A stretch of 46,864 nucleotides of DNA, from positions 1 to 46,864 of the forward strand of contig JBDNCP010000015.1 in NCBI GenBank assembly GCA_046719575.1, written 5' to 3'. Positions 16,803 to 23,816 of the stretch are shown one piece after another. The translations under genes and the position numbers were made by a program. Origin of the DNA: Thermoleptolyngbya sp046719575. Its GTDB lineage: Bacteria > Cyanobacteriota > Cyanobacteriia > Elainellales > Elainellaceae. A model generated the notes under the pieces. The model saw nothing but the letters and a program-made list of their open reading frames with translations. It searched no databases and was not told the origin of the DNA. Numbering within the stretch: the first letter of the stretch is position 1; the number at the start of each line of letters is the position of its first letter.

Positions 16803-17345
16803 ATGGTGACGAAACTCCCATTTTCCAATCTGACTCACTGTCTGATTGATAGCCTGAAACGTCCATATAATAGGCGATCGCCCCGATGGGTTGGGCTGCT
16901 GAGCCTGAGTGCGGTGCTGCTGACAGGCGTAGGGGCGATCGCCCAGACTGCCAACTTTGGCTCTACAACCCTGGCACCGGGTTTTAGTGCAGACGCAGGC
17001 ACCCTGCGAGGGCAGACGGGCGGCAGCAGTTCCCTGCCGGGTATCGTGGCTAACCGCGACAAAGATGGCAATCTCTGCCTTGGGTTTGGGTCTTCCACCC
17101 CCGACCATCTCATCACGCTCCAGGGAAACTTTTCTACCCTCACCCTGCAAGTCAACAGCAACCGCGCCGTTTCGACGCTGGTTGTGCAGGGGCCTGGCAA
17201 TGTTGTCCGCTGCGCCAGCGGCAGCAACCGTGCCCCCAACGCCACGCTGTCGGGCACAGATTGGGCCAGCGGCACCTACCGCGTGTGGGTCGGCTCTAAT
17301 GTCTCTGGAGAGCAGTTTAACTATACGCTGACGGTTCGAGAGTAG
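16803..17345 (+). CDS. Secreted beta-rich hypothetical protein
   Basis: The 180-residue protein has a long charged N-terminus, then a hydrophobic segment (WVGLLSLSAVLLTGVGAIAQ, about residues 30-49) fitting an export signal with cleavage after AIA. The mature part is Gly/Ser/Thr-rich: LCLGFGSSTPDHLITL, FSTLTLQVNSNRAVSTLVV, WASGTYRVWVGSNVSGEQF and a final YTLTVRE. This suggests a single beta-sandwich domain. The region up to RVWVG resembles proteins that cyanobacteria export without known function. No catalytic motif is seen. Confidence 0.6.
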   Translation: MVTKLPFSNLTHCLIDSLKRPYNRRSPRWVGLLSLSAVLLTGVGAIAQTANFGSTTLAPGFSADAGTLRGQTGGSSSLPGIVANRDKDGNLCLGFGSSTPDHLITLQGNFSTLTLQVNSNRAVSTLVVQGPGNVVRCASGSNRAPNATLSGTDWASGTYRVWVGSNVSGEQFNYTLTVRE

Positions 17346-17423
17346 GTGGGAGCATGGGAAAGTGGGGTGGGATGCTTCGTCATTCTTACCTGACCCCCAC
17401 CCCTTAACCCCCCAACCCTTAGC

Positions 17424-17996
17424 ATGGCTCCCTGGCGATCGCCCCTCTCCCGCGCTCTGCATCTCAATCGTTCCCTAGTCTATGCCCGCTATGTACAGTT
17501 GGCCACGGTGCGCCCAGACGGTCGCCCTGCCAATCGCACAGTGGTCTTTCGCGGATTTCTAGACCCGACCGATCAGCTCAAGTTCATCACTGATGCCCGC
17601 AGCGCCAAACCAGCGCAGATGGTTCACCAGCCCTGGGGTGAGGTCTGCTGGTATTTTCCCAAAAGCCGGGAGCAATTTCGCCTGCTGGGGCGGCTGACGC
17701 TGGTGGATGAGCGCCATCCAGATGGAGGGCTGCAACACGCTCGCCATCAGCAGTGGCACGCTCTGTCAGACGCAGCCCGTCTGCAATTTGCCTGGCCTCA
17801 TCCTGCCCAGCCGCGTCGCCCTGTGGCCGAGTTTTCGCCGCCGCCGCCCAACCCTGCTGTGCCCCTGCCGACGTTTTGCCTGCTGCTGCTCGACCCAATG
17901 GAGGTGGATCACCTGCAACTGCGGGGCGACCCCCAAAGCCGCGATCGCTACTTTAAGGCAGAGGATAGCTGGCAGATGGAATCAGTCAATCCCTAG
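17424..17996 (+). CDS. PPOX-type FMN-binding flavoprotein (Npun_F5749-like)
   Basis: The 190-residue protein belongs to the pyridoxamine 5'-phosphate oxidase-like split-barrel group. Visible features are YVQLATVRPDGRPANRTVVFRG (the FMN-binding strand and loop), FITDARSAKPAQM, and CWYFPKSREQFRLLGRL. The C-terminal block EVDHLQLRGDPQSR is shared with PdxH-like proteins. The shorter length and layout match the cyanobacterial Npun_F5749-type family rather than true PdxH, so a role in vitamin B6 salvage is not proven. It converges on the FAD oxidoreductase gene 42 bases away. Confidence 0.8.
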   Translation: MAPWRSPLSRALHLNRSLVYARYVQLATVRPDGRPANRTVVFRGFLDPTDQLKFITDARSAKPAQMVHQPWGEVCWYFPKSREQFRLLGRLTLVDERHPDGGLQHARHQQWHALSDAARLQFAWPHPAQPRRPVAEFSPPPPNPAVPLPTFCLLLLDPMEVDHLQLRGDPQSRDRYFKAEDSWQMESVNP

Positions 17997-18038
17997 CTGC
18001 ATATACTCTATGGGCTTTCCAGATCGGGTTTCCAGCTC

Positions 18039-20069
18039 TTACCAATCCAGGCGCAAGCCCTGATCAATCATATACTGTTGCAGTTGTGGCATTTTCCCTT
18101 GGGGGACAATCTGGGCGGGTTGCAAATCGGGCTGATCGACCAGCCAGCCGGCCGTCACGCCTGCGGCGGAGCCAATCGTCCACTCGCCGTGGTGAATGCG
18201 GGTCATGGCGGTGGCGATATGTGTGGCGGCGATCGCCTTTCCACCCACCAGCAGGTTGTCTACCCCCTGCGGAATCAGGCTTTCGATCGGAATCTGCACT
18301 GGGCGAATGTAGTACTCTTTCACAGAGGCCTTCACCGCCTCGCCCGTCGGCTCCCAGTTGCGATAGCGACAGCCGTGAATGTCAATGTCATAGTGGGTCA
18401 CGCCGACTGCCGTAGCCCGGAAGTCTCGCCCCTCCATGTCTTCTCGCAGATCAGACTCGCGCAGCATAAACTCTGCCTGTCCGTAGGCTGAGCGTCCCAA
18501 GATGCGCCGCCCCTCTCGAATATAGGGCAGCATACTTAGCCCCGAAGCCGTCCCCATTGGCGAGTCGGCTCCCGCCAGGTAGGCCAGCGGCAGGTCTGGA
18601 TCGGGTGGCTGCTCCAAGAGCCAGTGGGCAAACATCAGGGCATGGTTTTCGGCATGGCGCATCGCCCGCAGCGACAAGCCGCCCATCCAGTTTTGATATT
18701 GCCCGGTTTGCATCAGCTTTTCGGGAGTCAAGATCAGCGGCGGATTCATCCAGTTCCAGTCGTTGCCCTGCGTCCAGTTGACCAGCGTAATCTCGTTAAG
18801 GATGGGGCTGCCAAAGAAGGGGTCGCTGCGATTCAGGCTGACGATCCGCCGATAGTTGAAAAAGCTGCGCCCGTGAAACATCGGCACACCTTCCAGCGTG
18901 TAGACCCGCATATGCTCGGCGCGGGCGTAGAACGACTGGACATGCTCCAGGGTCTTGATGCTTTGGCCGCCATCGGCACGGATGCCCATCGCAAAGGGAA
19001 AGGTAAAGGCCTGGGTGCATTCTGGATTGTCGAAATCGGCAGCGTTGACTTCGCCTGTGGTGTTTCGCGAGTCAGAGCCAACCCGCAGCGGCACTTTGGC
19101 CCAGCCCACCACTTCGCCCGTGTCTGTTGCATCAATCACGATCATCCGCTTTCCGGGCGGTGGCTGTAGCTTAATTGGGATTTTGCGGAAGGTGGCATCG
19201 TCTTCCCAGGCATACCAGGTGGCTAGCTCCACCGAGGGGCGGCCCTGGGGCACATAGCCCGACTCGCGGGGCGATCGCCGCACGGCATAAATCGCAGTGA
19301 TGAACCGTCCTGTATCGTCAAACTCTGCCCCCTTAAAGGCGGTAAATGCACTCCACTTGCTGCCCGTAGAAAATTGCGCCGCCTGCTTCAGCCATTCCTG
19401 CGATGCCACAGCCCCCACCTGCGGTGGGAAACACAACCGCCCAACCCAACAGCTATTGATCTGGGCCACTGTCAGGGGTGCAGTGATGCCCGTCCAGGCA
19501 GGCAGCTTAACGGGTTGCTGCAAGATAAAGTCCTTAAAACTTTGCCAACTTAGTGAAAAGTTATTCCGCTCCAGCATATTTCTGGACTCATCGATCGCAG
19601 ACACGCCTTGAGAGCTAATCTGTCCACCCATCCACGGCGTTAGCTCGATCAGGCAGGTCTTCGCACCCGTTCGCATAGCGTGAGACGCAGCCGCCACCCC
19701 GCCCAGCGAGCCGCCCACCACTGCGACTTCACATTCCCAGGTTTCGGCTGGCGCAGGCAGCGGCGACAACTTAGGGCGACCATTGGGCAGCAAAAAAGAA
19801 TCGCTTGCCCCGCTTTCTGCGGGTTTAGATTGCTCTAAAGAATCGGGGATTTGAGCATTTTCTGCCCCGTCATTTGGGCTGCCTGTTTCGGCATCCGCCA
19901 CAGAATCTTGGGCAAACGAAGGCGCTGTGGCAGATAGTTTTCCATCGGTCGTTTCGGCCTGGGTATATTGCTCAATCGTGTTGACTAATACAGCCGAACT
20001 AGCCCCCGCAAGCAGACTTGCAACAGGAATTAGCCATGCCAAACGACGAGAAAAGAAAAACCGTTTCAT
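18039..20069 (-). CDS. Exported or membrane-anchored FAD-dependent oxidoreductase
   Basis: This 676-residue protein has an N-terminal signal anchor (RRLAWLIPVASLLAGASSAVL), a low-complexity acidic linker to about 105, then a FAD_oxidored-type domain. The dinucleotide-binding motif VAVVGGSLGGVAAA is at about 115-128, followed by LIELTPWMGGQISSQG. The C-terminal FAD-contact block is NLLVGGKAIAATHIATAMTRIH, followed by TIGSAAGVTAGWL. The family includes flavoproteins of unknown substrate. The export signal suggests a lumenal or periplasmic site. The start ATG at 20069 is well placed before the positively charged MKRFFFSRR. Confidence 0.85.
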   Translation of the reverse strand: MKRFFFSRRLAWLIPVASLLAGASSAVLVNTIEQYTQAETTDGKLSATAPSFAQDSVADAETGSPNDGAENAQIPDSLEQSKPAESGASDSFLLPNGRPKLSPLPAPAETWECEVAVVGGSLGGVAAASHAMRTGAKTCLIELTPWMGGQISSQGVSAIDESRNMLERNNFSLSWQSFKDFILQQPVKLPAWTGITAPLTVAQINSCWVGRLCFPPQVGAVASQEWLKQAAQFSTGSKWSAFTAFKGAEFDDTGRFITAIYAVRRSPRESGYVPQGRPSVELATWYAWEDDATFRKIPIKLQPPPGKRMIVIDATDTGEVVGWAKVPLRVGSDSRNTTGEVNAADFDNPECTQAFTFPFAMGIRADGGQSIKTLEHVQSFYARAEHMRVYTLEGVPMFHGRSFFNYRRIVSLNRSDPFFGSPILNEITLVNWTQGNDWNWMNPPLILTPEKLMQTGQYQNWMGGLSLRAMRHAENHALMFAHWLLEQPPDPDLPLAYLAGADSPMGTASGLSMLPYIREGRRILGRSAYGQAEFMLRESDLREDMEGRDFRATAVGVTHYDIDIHGCRYRNWEPTGEAVKASVKEYYIRPVQIPIESLIPQGVDNLLVGGKAIAATHIATAMTRIHHGEWTIGSAAGVTAGWLVDQPDLQPAQIVPQGKMPQLQQYMIDQGLRLDW

Positions 20070-20474
20070 GCTCGAAACCCGAATGATATGCTAGTAGAAA
20101 TAATGCTCCTCTGACTTCGGCGGAGCCTGGTTTGTGGCATCTTCACTTTTAGCCCACCTGTCCTAATTTTTAGGGTTCCGAAATCCGCTCGGTTCACAGT
20201 GTAGCTAAATCCAGAAGTATCGGCACATTTAGCCCCTCAAGATTGTCTGGTATTTTTTTATCTCTGCTCCGGTGCAAGTTTGTGTCCGCAGAGGTTGGAC
20301 TTTGTAATCAGGTCGCGGCAATTAGGTCGCGGCAATTAGGTCGCGGCAATTAGGTCGCGGCAATTAGGTCGCGGCAATCAGGTCACGCTGAGATCGCGGT
20401 ATGTCCTAAACGGTTGTTTGTTTTGACAGGGATCTCCCGACAAAACTCTACAGCCGCTAATTTTGTAGTCACGA
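20070..20474. other. Divergent intergenic region with a tandem array
   Basis: A 405-base gap between the oxidoreductase (minus) and the peptidoglycan-binding gene (plus). Its main content is the 14 bp repeat array at 20306-20389. Upstream of that is AT-rich promoter-like DNA near 20225-20270 that I cannot assign to a precise start site. Confidence 0.4.
20306..20389. repeat. 14 bp tandem array, six units
   Basis: Six head-to-tail units of AATTAGGTCGCGGC are present. The first and last carry AATC in place of AATT, and the last is degenerate (AATCAGGTCACGCT). The identical internal units indicate recent expansion. Confidence 0.95.
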
Positions 20475-21413
20475 ATGAGCAACTCCCCCATGAAGCCTAA
20501 CGTTTTTCTCCAGATGCTTTCCGCTCTTAGATCCTTCAGGTCAGGCTCAAGCCTTGCCGGACAGATCCAAGCTCGTCAAGTTCAGGCTCGTCAAGTTCAG
20601 GCTCGTCAAGTTCAAGCTCGTCAGGTTCAAGCTTGTCAAATGACCCGCTCGATAGTGTGGAAGATAGCTGGTATGGCGATCGCCTCCTCTGTGCTGCTGA
20701 CGGGCGGCGAAGCACTAGCCCAAGTCTACAGCCTTGGCAGCCAGGGTTCGGATGTTGCTGCCATCCAATCGGCGCTGGGCATCTTTGCCGACGGCGTATA
20801 CGGCCCCGAAACAGAAGCAGCAGTCGCTTCATTTCAAGCTCGTAGAGGCTTGCAGGTCGATGGGCAGGCCGGCCCCGAAACGCTGCGGGCGTTGGGACTG
20901 GGCTATCTTGTGTCTGACGGCGGCATTGGCGGCCCATCGCAGCCCATTTCGCCAGGCAACTGGCTGGGACGCGAGGCGATCGTCCGCACCAACAGCGGAA
21001 TTGGCGTAAACGTGCGTAATCGTCCCAATGGTCAGGTGGTTGCAGGCATTGACGATGGCGTGCGTGTGCGCCTATCTGGACGGCAGGAATTCGCTGGCGG
21101 TTTGACCTGGGTTGAGCTTGCGGGCACAGGCGGCTGGATTGCCTCTGAATACCTGGTGCCTGCCAATATCGGCGGCCCAACCTTCCCCGGTGGGCCAGGC
21201 TTCTACGGCGGCCCTTATCGGGTTGCTATACCGGGTAGCAGCGATGAGCTACTGTTCCAGGTGCGTCGCTTTGTGCGCGATGCCTACCGCGACTCTGATT
21301 CGCTTCGGGGGCCGTTCATCAATGCAGGCTCTTTCCGCGATTACGCTGCTGCTGCGGCGCTGAATCGGCAGCTTCGGAATGAAGGGCTGGATGCACGAGT
21401 GGTGTATGACTAA
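20475..21413 (+). CDS. Peptidoglycan-binding protein with SH3-like and SPOR-like domains
   Basis: The 312-residue envelope protein has a signal peptide at about 56-83 (MTRSIVWKIAGMAIASSVLLTGG, ending EALAQ). A PG_binding_1 domain follows (LGSQGSDVAAIQSALGIFAD, VYGPETEAAVASFQARRGL), then an SH3-like domain (GVNVRNRPNGQVVAGIDDG, WVELAGTGGWIASEYL) and a C-terminal SPOR-like stretch (FINAGSFRDYAAAAALNRQL, ending RVVYD). It probably binds cell-wall glycan or peptide. The 55 residues before the signal peptide contain a QARQV pentapeptide repeat encoded by 15 bp tandem units. The ATG at 20640 may be the real start. Confidence 0.8.
   Translation: MSNSPMKPNVFLQMLSALRSFRSGSSLAGQIQARQVQARQVQARQVQARQVQACQMTRSIVWKIAGMAIASSVLLTGGEALAQVYSLGSQGSDVAAIQSALGIFADGVYGPETEAAVASFQARRGLQVDGQAGPETLRALGLGYLVSDGGIGGPSQPISPGNWLGREAIVRTNSGIGVNVRNRPNGQVVAGIDDGVRVRLSGRQEFAGGLTWVELAGTGGWIASEYLVPANIGGPTFPGGPGFYGGPYRVAIPGSSDELLFQVRRFVRDAYRDSDSLRGPFINAGSFRDYAAAAALNRQLRNEGLDARVVYD
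20567..20639. repeat. 15 bp tandem repeat encoding QARQV
   Basis: About five units of the form CAGGCTCGTCAAGTT lie within the N-terminal extension of the peptidoglycan-binding protein gene, directly before an in-frame ATG and a normal signal peptide. Confidence 0.85.
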
Positions 21414-21554
21414 GCGCACGGTAGCGGCTATTTTACGGCTTGTGCAAGCTGGACAGGGCATCTTAGCGCGAGGCATTTGACTTTAGATAACGCTGATGAG
21501 ATAACGCTGATGCGAATCGTCGCTAATTAGCGCTCGTGAACCAAACTTATGAAT

Positions 21555-21633
21555 AGACTTCTTGCGTGAATGGTGGCGCGGCGGCACCGCGCCACCATTC
21601 ACGCCCTCAAAACAGCATTCATGCAAGAGGTTT
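21555..21633. mobile_element. 79 bp MITE-like inverted-repeat element, copy 1
   Basis: The ends AGACTTCTTGCGTGAATGGTG and AAACCTCTTGCATGAATGCTG (read inward) match at 17 of 21 positions. A strong internal hairpin (GTGAATGGTGGCGCG with its complement) fills the left half. Two further copies occur at 28716 and 40691 in the opposite orientation. It has no coding capacity. Confidence 0.75.
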
Positions 21634-21642
21634 AATCAGAAG

Positions 21643-21675
21643 ATCGCTGTGCAGTCAGGCTGTGCAGCGATTTTT
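21643..21675 (+). terminator. Intrinsic terminator-like hairpin
   Basis: ATCGCTGTGCAG pairs with CTGTGCAGCGAT (two internal mismatches), and five T residues follow. It probably ends transcripts of the peptidoglycan-binding protein gene, 230 bases upstream, after the MITE-like element. Confidence 0.55.
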
Positions 21676-21710
21676 ACTGGTGCAACATGAACAGACCCGT
21701 CACCACATGA

Positions 21711-21726
21711 TGTGACAAAAATCACA
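21711..21726. promoter_or_regulatory. CRP-type operator (TGTGA-N6-TCACA)
   Basis: TGTGACAAAAATCACA matches the consensus of cAMP receptor protein sites, used in cyanobacteria by SYCRP1, at all ten conserved positions. Its centre (21718.5) lies about 61-64 bases upstream of the start predicted from a CATACT -10 box at 21770-21775. That is the classic class I activator distance. The only structure downstream is the candidate small RNA. Confidence 0.6.
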
Positions 21727-21779
21727 ACCAAAGATGATCGGGATCGCGATGCAGTTGGGGCTGCATCGGCATACTTAAG

Positions 21780-21859
21780 GAGACTCAACTCTAGCCGAGT
21801 CATCAACAGGGAACACACTATAATCCGACAGTCCCAAACTGAGGCTGTCGGATTTTTTT
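21780..21859 (+). ncRNA. Candidate small RNA, about 80 nt
   Basis: A predicted transcript starts near 21780, just after a CATACT -10-like box. It has a 5' hairpin (GACTC at 21782 with GAGTC at 21797) and a roughly 30-base single-stranded middle (including CAACAGGGAACACAC). It ends in a strong intrinsic terminator at 21832-21859, where AATCCGACAG pairs with CTGTCGGATT and seven T residues follow. No open frame of more than about 15 codons lies inside. I do not recognise it as Yfr1, 6S, tmRNA, SRP RNA or RNase P RNA. A CRP-type operator lies upstream. Confidence 0.5.
21832..21859 (+). terminator. Strong intrinsic terminator of the candidate small RNA
   Basis: A 10 bp perfect stem (AATCCGACAG with CTGTCGGATT) has an 8-base loop and a run of seven T residues. 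The nearest plus-strand gene upstream ends 419 bases earlier and has its own hairpin in between. Confidence 0.8.
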
Positions 21860-22008
21860 GCACGTGATATTAGTAATACCGCAAAATCTAAATTTCTCCG
21901 TAAATACCGAATCGTCTCTGGAGACACCACGTGATGCTGGGGCGAACAGGCGCTTAGCCGCAGGTTCAGGATAAAGCGAAGATTGCCGCTGAAGATTGCT
22001 ACTGGATT

Positions 22009-22614
22009 TTACCGCATCGCGCCCATCGTGCTTTTCCAGGACAGTTCGCGGCAGAGAATCTCTAGCGCCCGCTGGTCTGGGCCAGAAAAGAGGCGGCTAT
22101 CGACTAGCTCTTGTAGGGTCTGCTGAGTCAGCGCGGGCGCAAAATTGCCGCCGCAGCGCAGCAGATGGCTGTAGTAGCAAAACTGGGGACGACCCGCTTG
22201 GTTGAGGTGAAAGCGGTAAATTTCGTCCTGAGTCATGACCGATACGGGCGTGTTGACGGGGACGACGACGCGAGGAATGCCGTGGATGCCGTGGGGCTGC
22301 CCATTTTCTTGCGCCATCCAGCCCACCAGCACCACGCCCAGCAGCGTGCGCGTTTCGGTAATCAAATCGGGGGTGAATAGCGGGTCGGGTTCGCTCGACA
22401 GGCGCGGCCCGTTGCTCATGAACATCGGGTTCATCAGCAGCGAGTTGTAGATGAGGCCGACGGCCCAGTGGCGATCGCCCGGTTCCTCTAGTTTCACAAA
22501 GCTGCCAAAGCCGTAGTCGTCGGCCTGCGGTGGGTTGTCTACGTCCATGCTGTCATCGACCTGAACCACGTAATCGCAGTGAGAGTTGGATTTAACAACT
22601 TTGCCAAGACGCAT
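22009..22614 (-). CDS. HAS-barrel domain protein
   Basis: This is a 201-residue conserved cyanobacterial protein. It opens MRLGKVVKSNSHCDYVVQVDD and contains YGFGSFVKLEEPGDRHWAVGL, the style of a HAS barrel, a small beta domain found at the N-terminus of HerA-type ATPases. It continues with NPMFMSNGPRLSSEPD and a helical C-terminus. No ATPase domain follows. I chose ATG 22614 because the 21 residues upstream (rich in S, Q, N, P, T) are encoded by CCAAAATCC-type intergenic repeat. Function unknown. Confidence 0.7.
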   Translation of the reverse strand: MRLGKVVKSNSHCDYVVQVDDSMDVDNPPQADDYGFGSFVKLEEPGDRHWAVGLIYNSLLMNPMFMSNGPRLSSEPDPLFTPDLITETRTLLGVVLVGWMAQENGQPHGIHGIPRVVVPVNTPVSVMTQDEIYRFHLNQAGRPQFCYYSHLLRCGGNFAPALTQQTLQELVDSRLFSGPDQRALEILCRELSWKSTMGAMR

Positions 22615-22748
22615 AGTGGGGGGAGAGTTTTGGGTTTTGGATGTTGGATTTTGGGATGGGCGATCGCTCTCCATCATGATGCCTCAAAAGGCAGGTTGTG
22701 GTGAACACCTGTACGTTTTATTAGAGGGTTCTCTATTAATTTCTCTAA

Positions 22749-22792
22749 AGAGATGTTCTGAAGAAACGCGAGAGATATTCTGAAGAAACGCG
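22749..22792. repeat. 22 bp tandem duplication
   Basis: Two adjacent 22-base units differ at one position (AGAGATG versus AGAGATA, then TTCTGAAGAAACGCG). Confidence 0.85.
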
Positions 22793-22834
22793 GTCTGCGA
22801 AGAGGCTAAAAGCTTTATATCACCTGGGTTGCTG

Positions 22835-22878
22835 ATCCAAAATCGCCAATCCAAAATCGCCAATCCAAAATCCAAAAT
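22835..22878. repeat. 14 bp tandem repeat, about 2.8 copies
   Basis: Units of ATCCAAAATCGCCA occur at 22835 and 22849, with a partial third ending in ATCCAAAATT. Related CCAAAATCC sequence also occurs near 22640, 43360 and 45740. Confidence 0.85.
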
Positions 22879-23117
22879 TAATACTGACCGCCAAAAAATT
22901 CTTCCCCGCAGGTGCAGAAATGCTGTTCAATACAACATCTCTGCCCGCCGCAGGGAAAAAAGGCTGATATTAAACTTTTTTCATCGTCCGTCTTTAACCG
23001 CACATCCGCAACCGCACGTCAACGAGCGATCGCCGACTACGGCTTTGTGAATCGCCCAATGTCAGGTCATCATTAGCGGACGAGCCAGCGGATGAGCATC
23101 CGAACTTGAACTGAGAC

Positions 23118-23603
23118 TCAGGACATGGCCTGGATGATGTAGTCAAAGTAGGGGGCGGCTTCGGCGGCATCTTCGTCGCTCAACAGCGCCAGAGAAGCCC
23201 GCTTGAGGCAGCGGATCGACTCGGCCATTCCAGGAACCGGAACGCCTAGAGAGTTGTACATTTCGCGCACGCCGATCAGGCCGATGCTTTCGATGGGCTG
23301 CTTGTCACCTGCCAGCACGCCGTAGGTAATCAGGCGCAGATACCAGCCATAGTCGCGCAGGCAGAGGGCCCGTTGGCGATCGCCGTAGGCATTGCCCCCT
23401 GGAGAGATAAAGTCGGGGCGCTTTTGCCAAAGCTGTTTGCTAGCTTCTTGCACAATTTTCTTCTCATTCTCCGCCAAGATCTTGGCGATACGCACACGCT
23501 GTTCTCCAGTTTGAAAGAACTCGCTGATGCTCTTGAGTTCTCCACTGCTGGGGTAGCGGAGTTCGTCGTCGGCGTTGAGGATGACCTGGCTAACTACACT
23601 CAT
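23118..23603 (-). CDS. apcD: Allophycocyanin alpha-B subunit ApcD
   Basis: The 161-residue phycobiliprotein is a minor core component of the phycobilisome that acts as a terminal emitter, passing energy mainly to photosystem I. The bilin-binding cysteine is Cys81 in RQRALCLRDYGWYLRL. The opening MSVVSQVILNADDELRYPSSGELKS and the end YFDYIIQAMS are the ApcD form, distinct from ApcA. It is a lone gene, as usual in cyanobacteria, away from the apcABC operon. A TACAAT -10-like box is found upstream on the minus strand at 23651-23646. Confidence 0.95.
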   Translation of the reverse strand: MSVVSQVILNADDELRYPSSGELKSISEFFQTGEQRVRIAKILAENEKKIVQEASKQLWQKRPDFISPGGNAYGDRQRALCLRDYGWYLRLITYGVLAGDKQPIESIGLIGVREMYNSLGVPVPGMAESIRCLKRASLALLSDEDAAEAAPYFDYIIQAMS

Positions 23604-23645
23604 AATATGGCGGTGATGTCAGAGCAAAGATGAATATCGGTTTGT

Positions 23646-23651
23646 ATTGTA
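23646..23651 (-). promoter_or_regulatory. Possible -10 box of apcD
   Basis: On the minus strand TACAAT lies 43-48 bases upstream of the apcD ATG. No good -35 hexamer is seen at normal spacing, so the call is tentative. Confidence 0.3.
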
Positions 23652-23816
23652 ACGAGTTGCGGGGACTGAAGAAAAGTTTATCAAAAATCGGATCGACACA
23701 TTTGCCACAAGGCTTTTAAGTTTTGCGTGGTTCCTCGCAGGCTTTGCCTACAGGAATTCTGTTACTTGCCTCAATCTTAAAGGACTTAACAAAGGTTAGC
23801 AAATGCACCCAGGTTG

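Larger units (their letters stand above)
22615..23117. other. Repeat-rich intergenic region
   Basis: About 500 bases with no credible gene. It contains a CAAAATCC-type repeat at 22620-22660, a 22 bp tandem pair (AGAGATRTTCTGAAGAAACG-type units at 22749 and 22771), and a 14 bp array at 22835-22878. The remainder to 23117, before the apcD stop, shows nothing else. Confidence 0.45.

Noticed and set aside
20306..20389. Possible CRISPR array
   Set aside because: The units are 14 bases, directly adjacent and without unique spacers; no cas genes are in the window.
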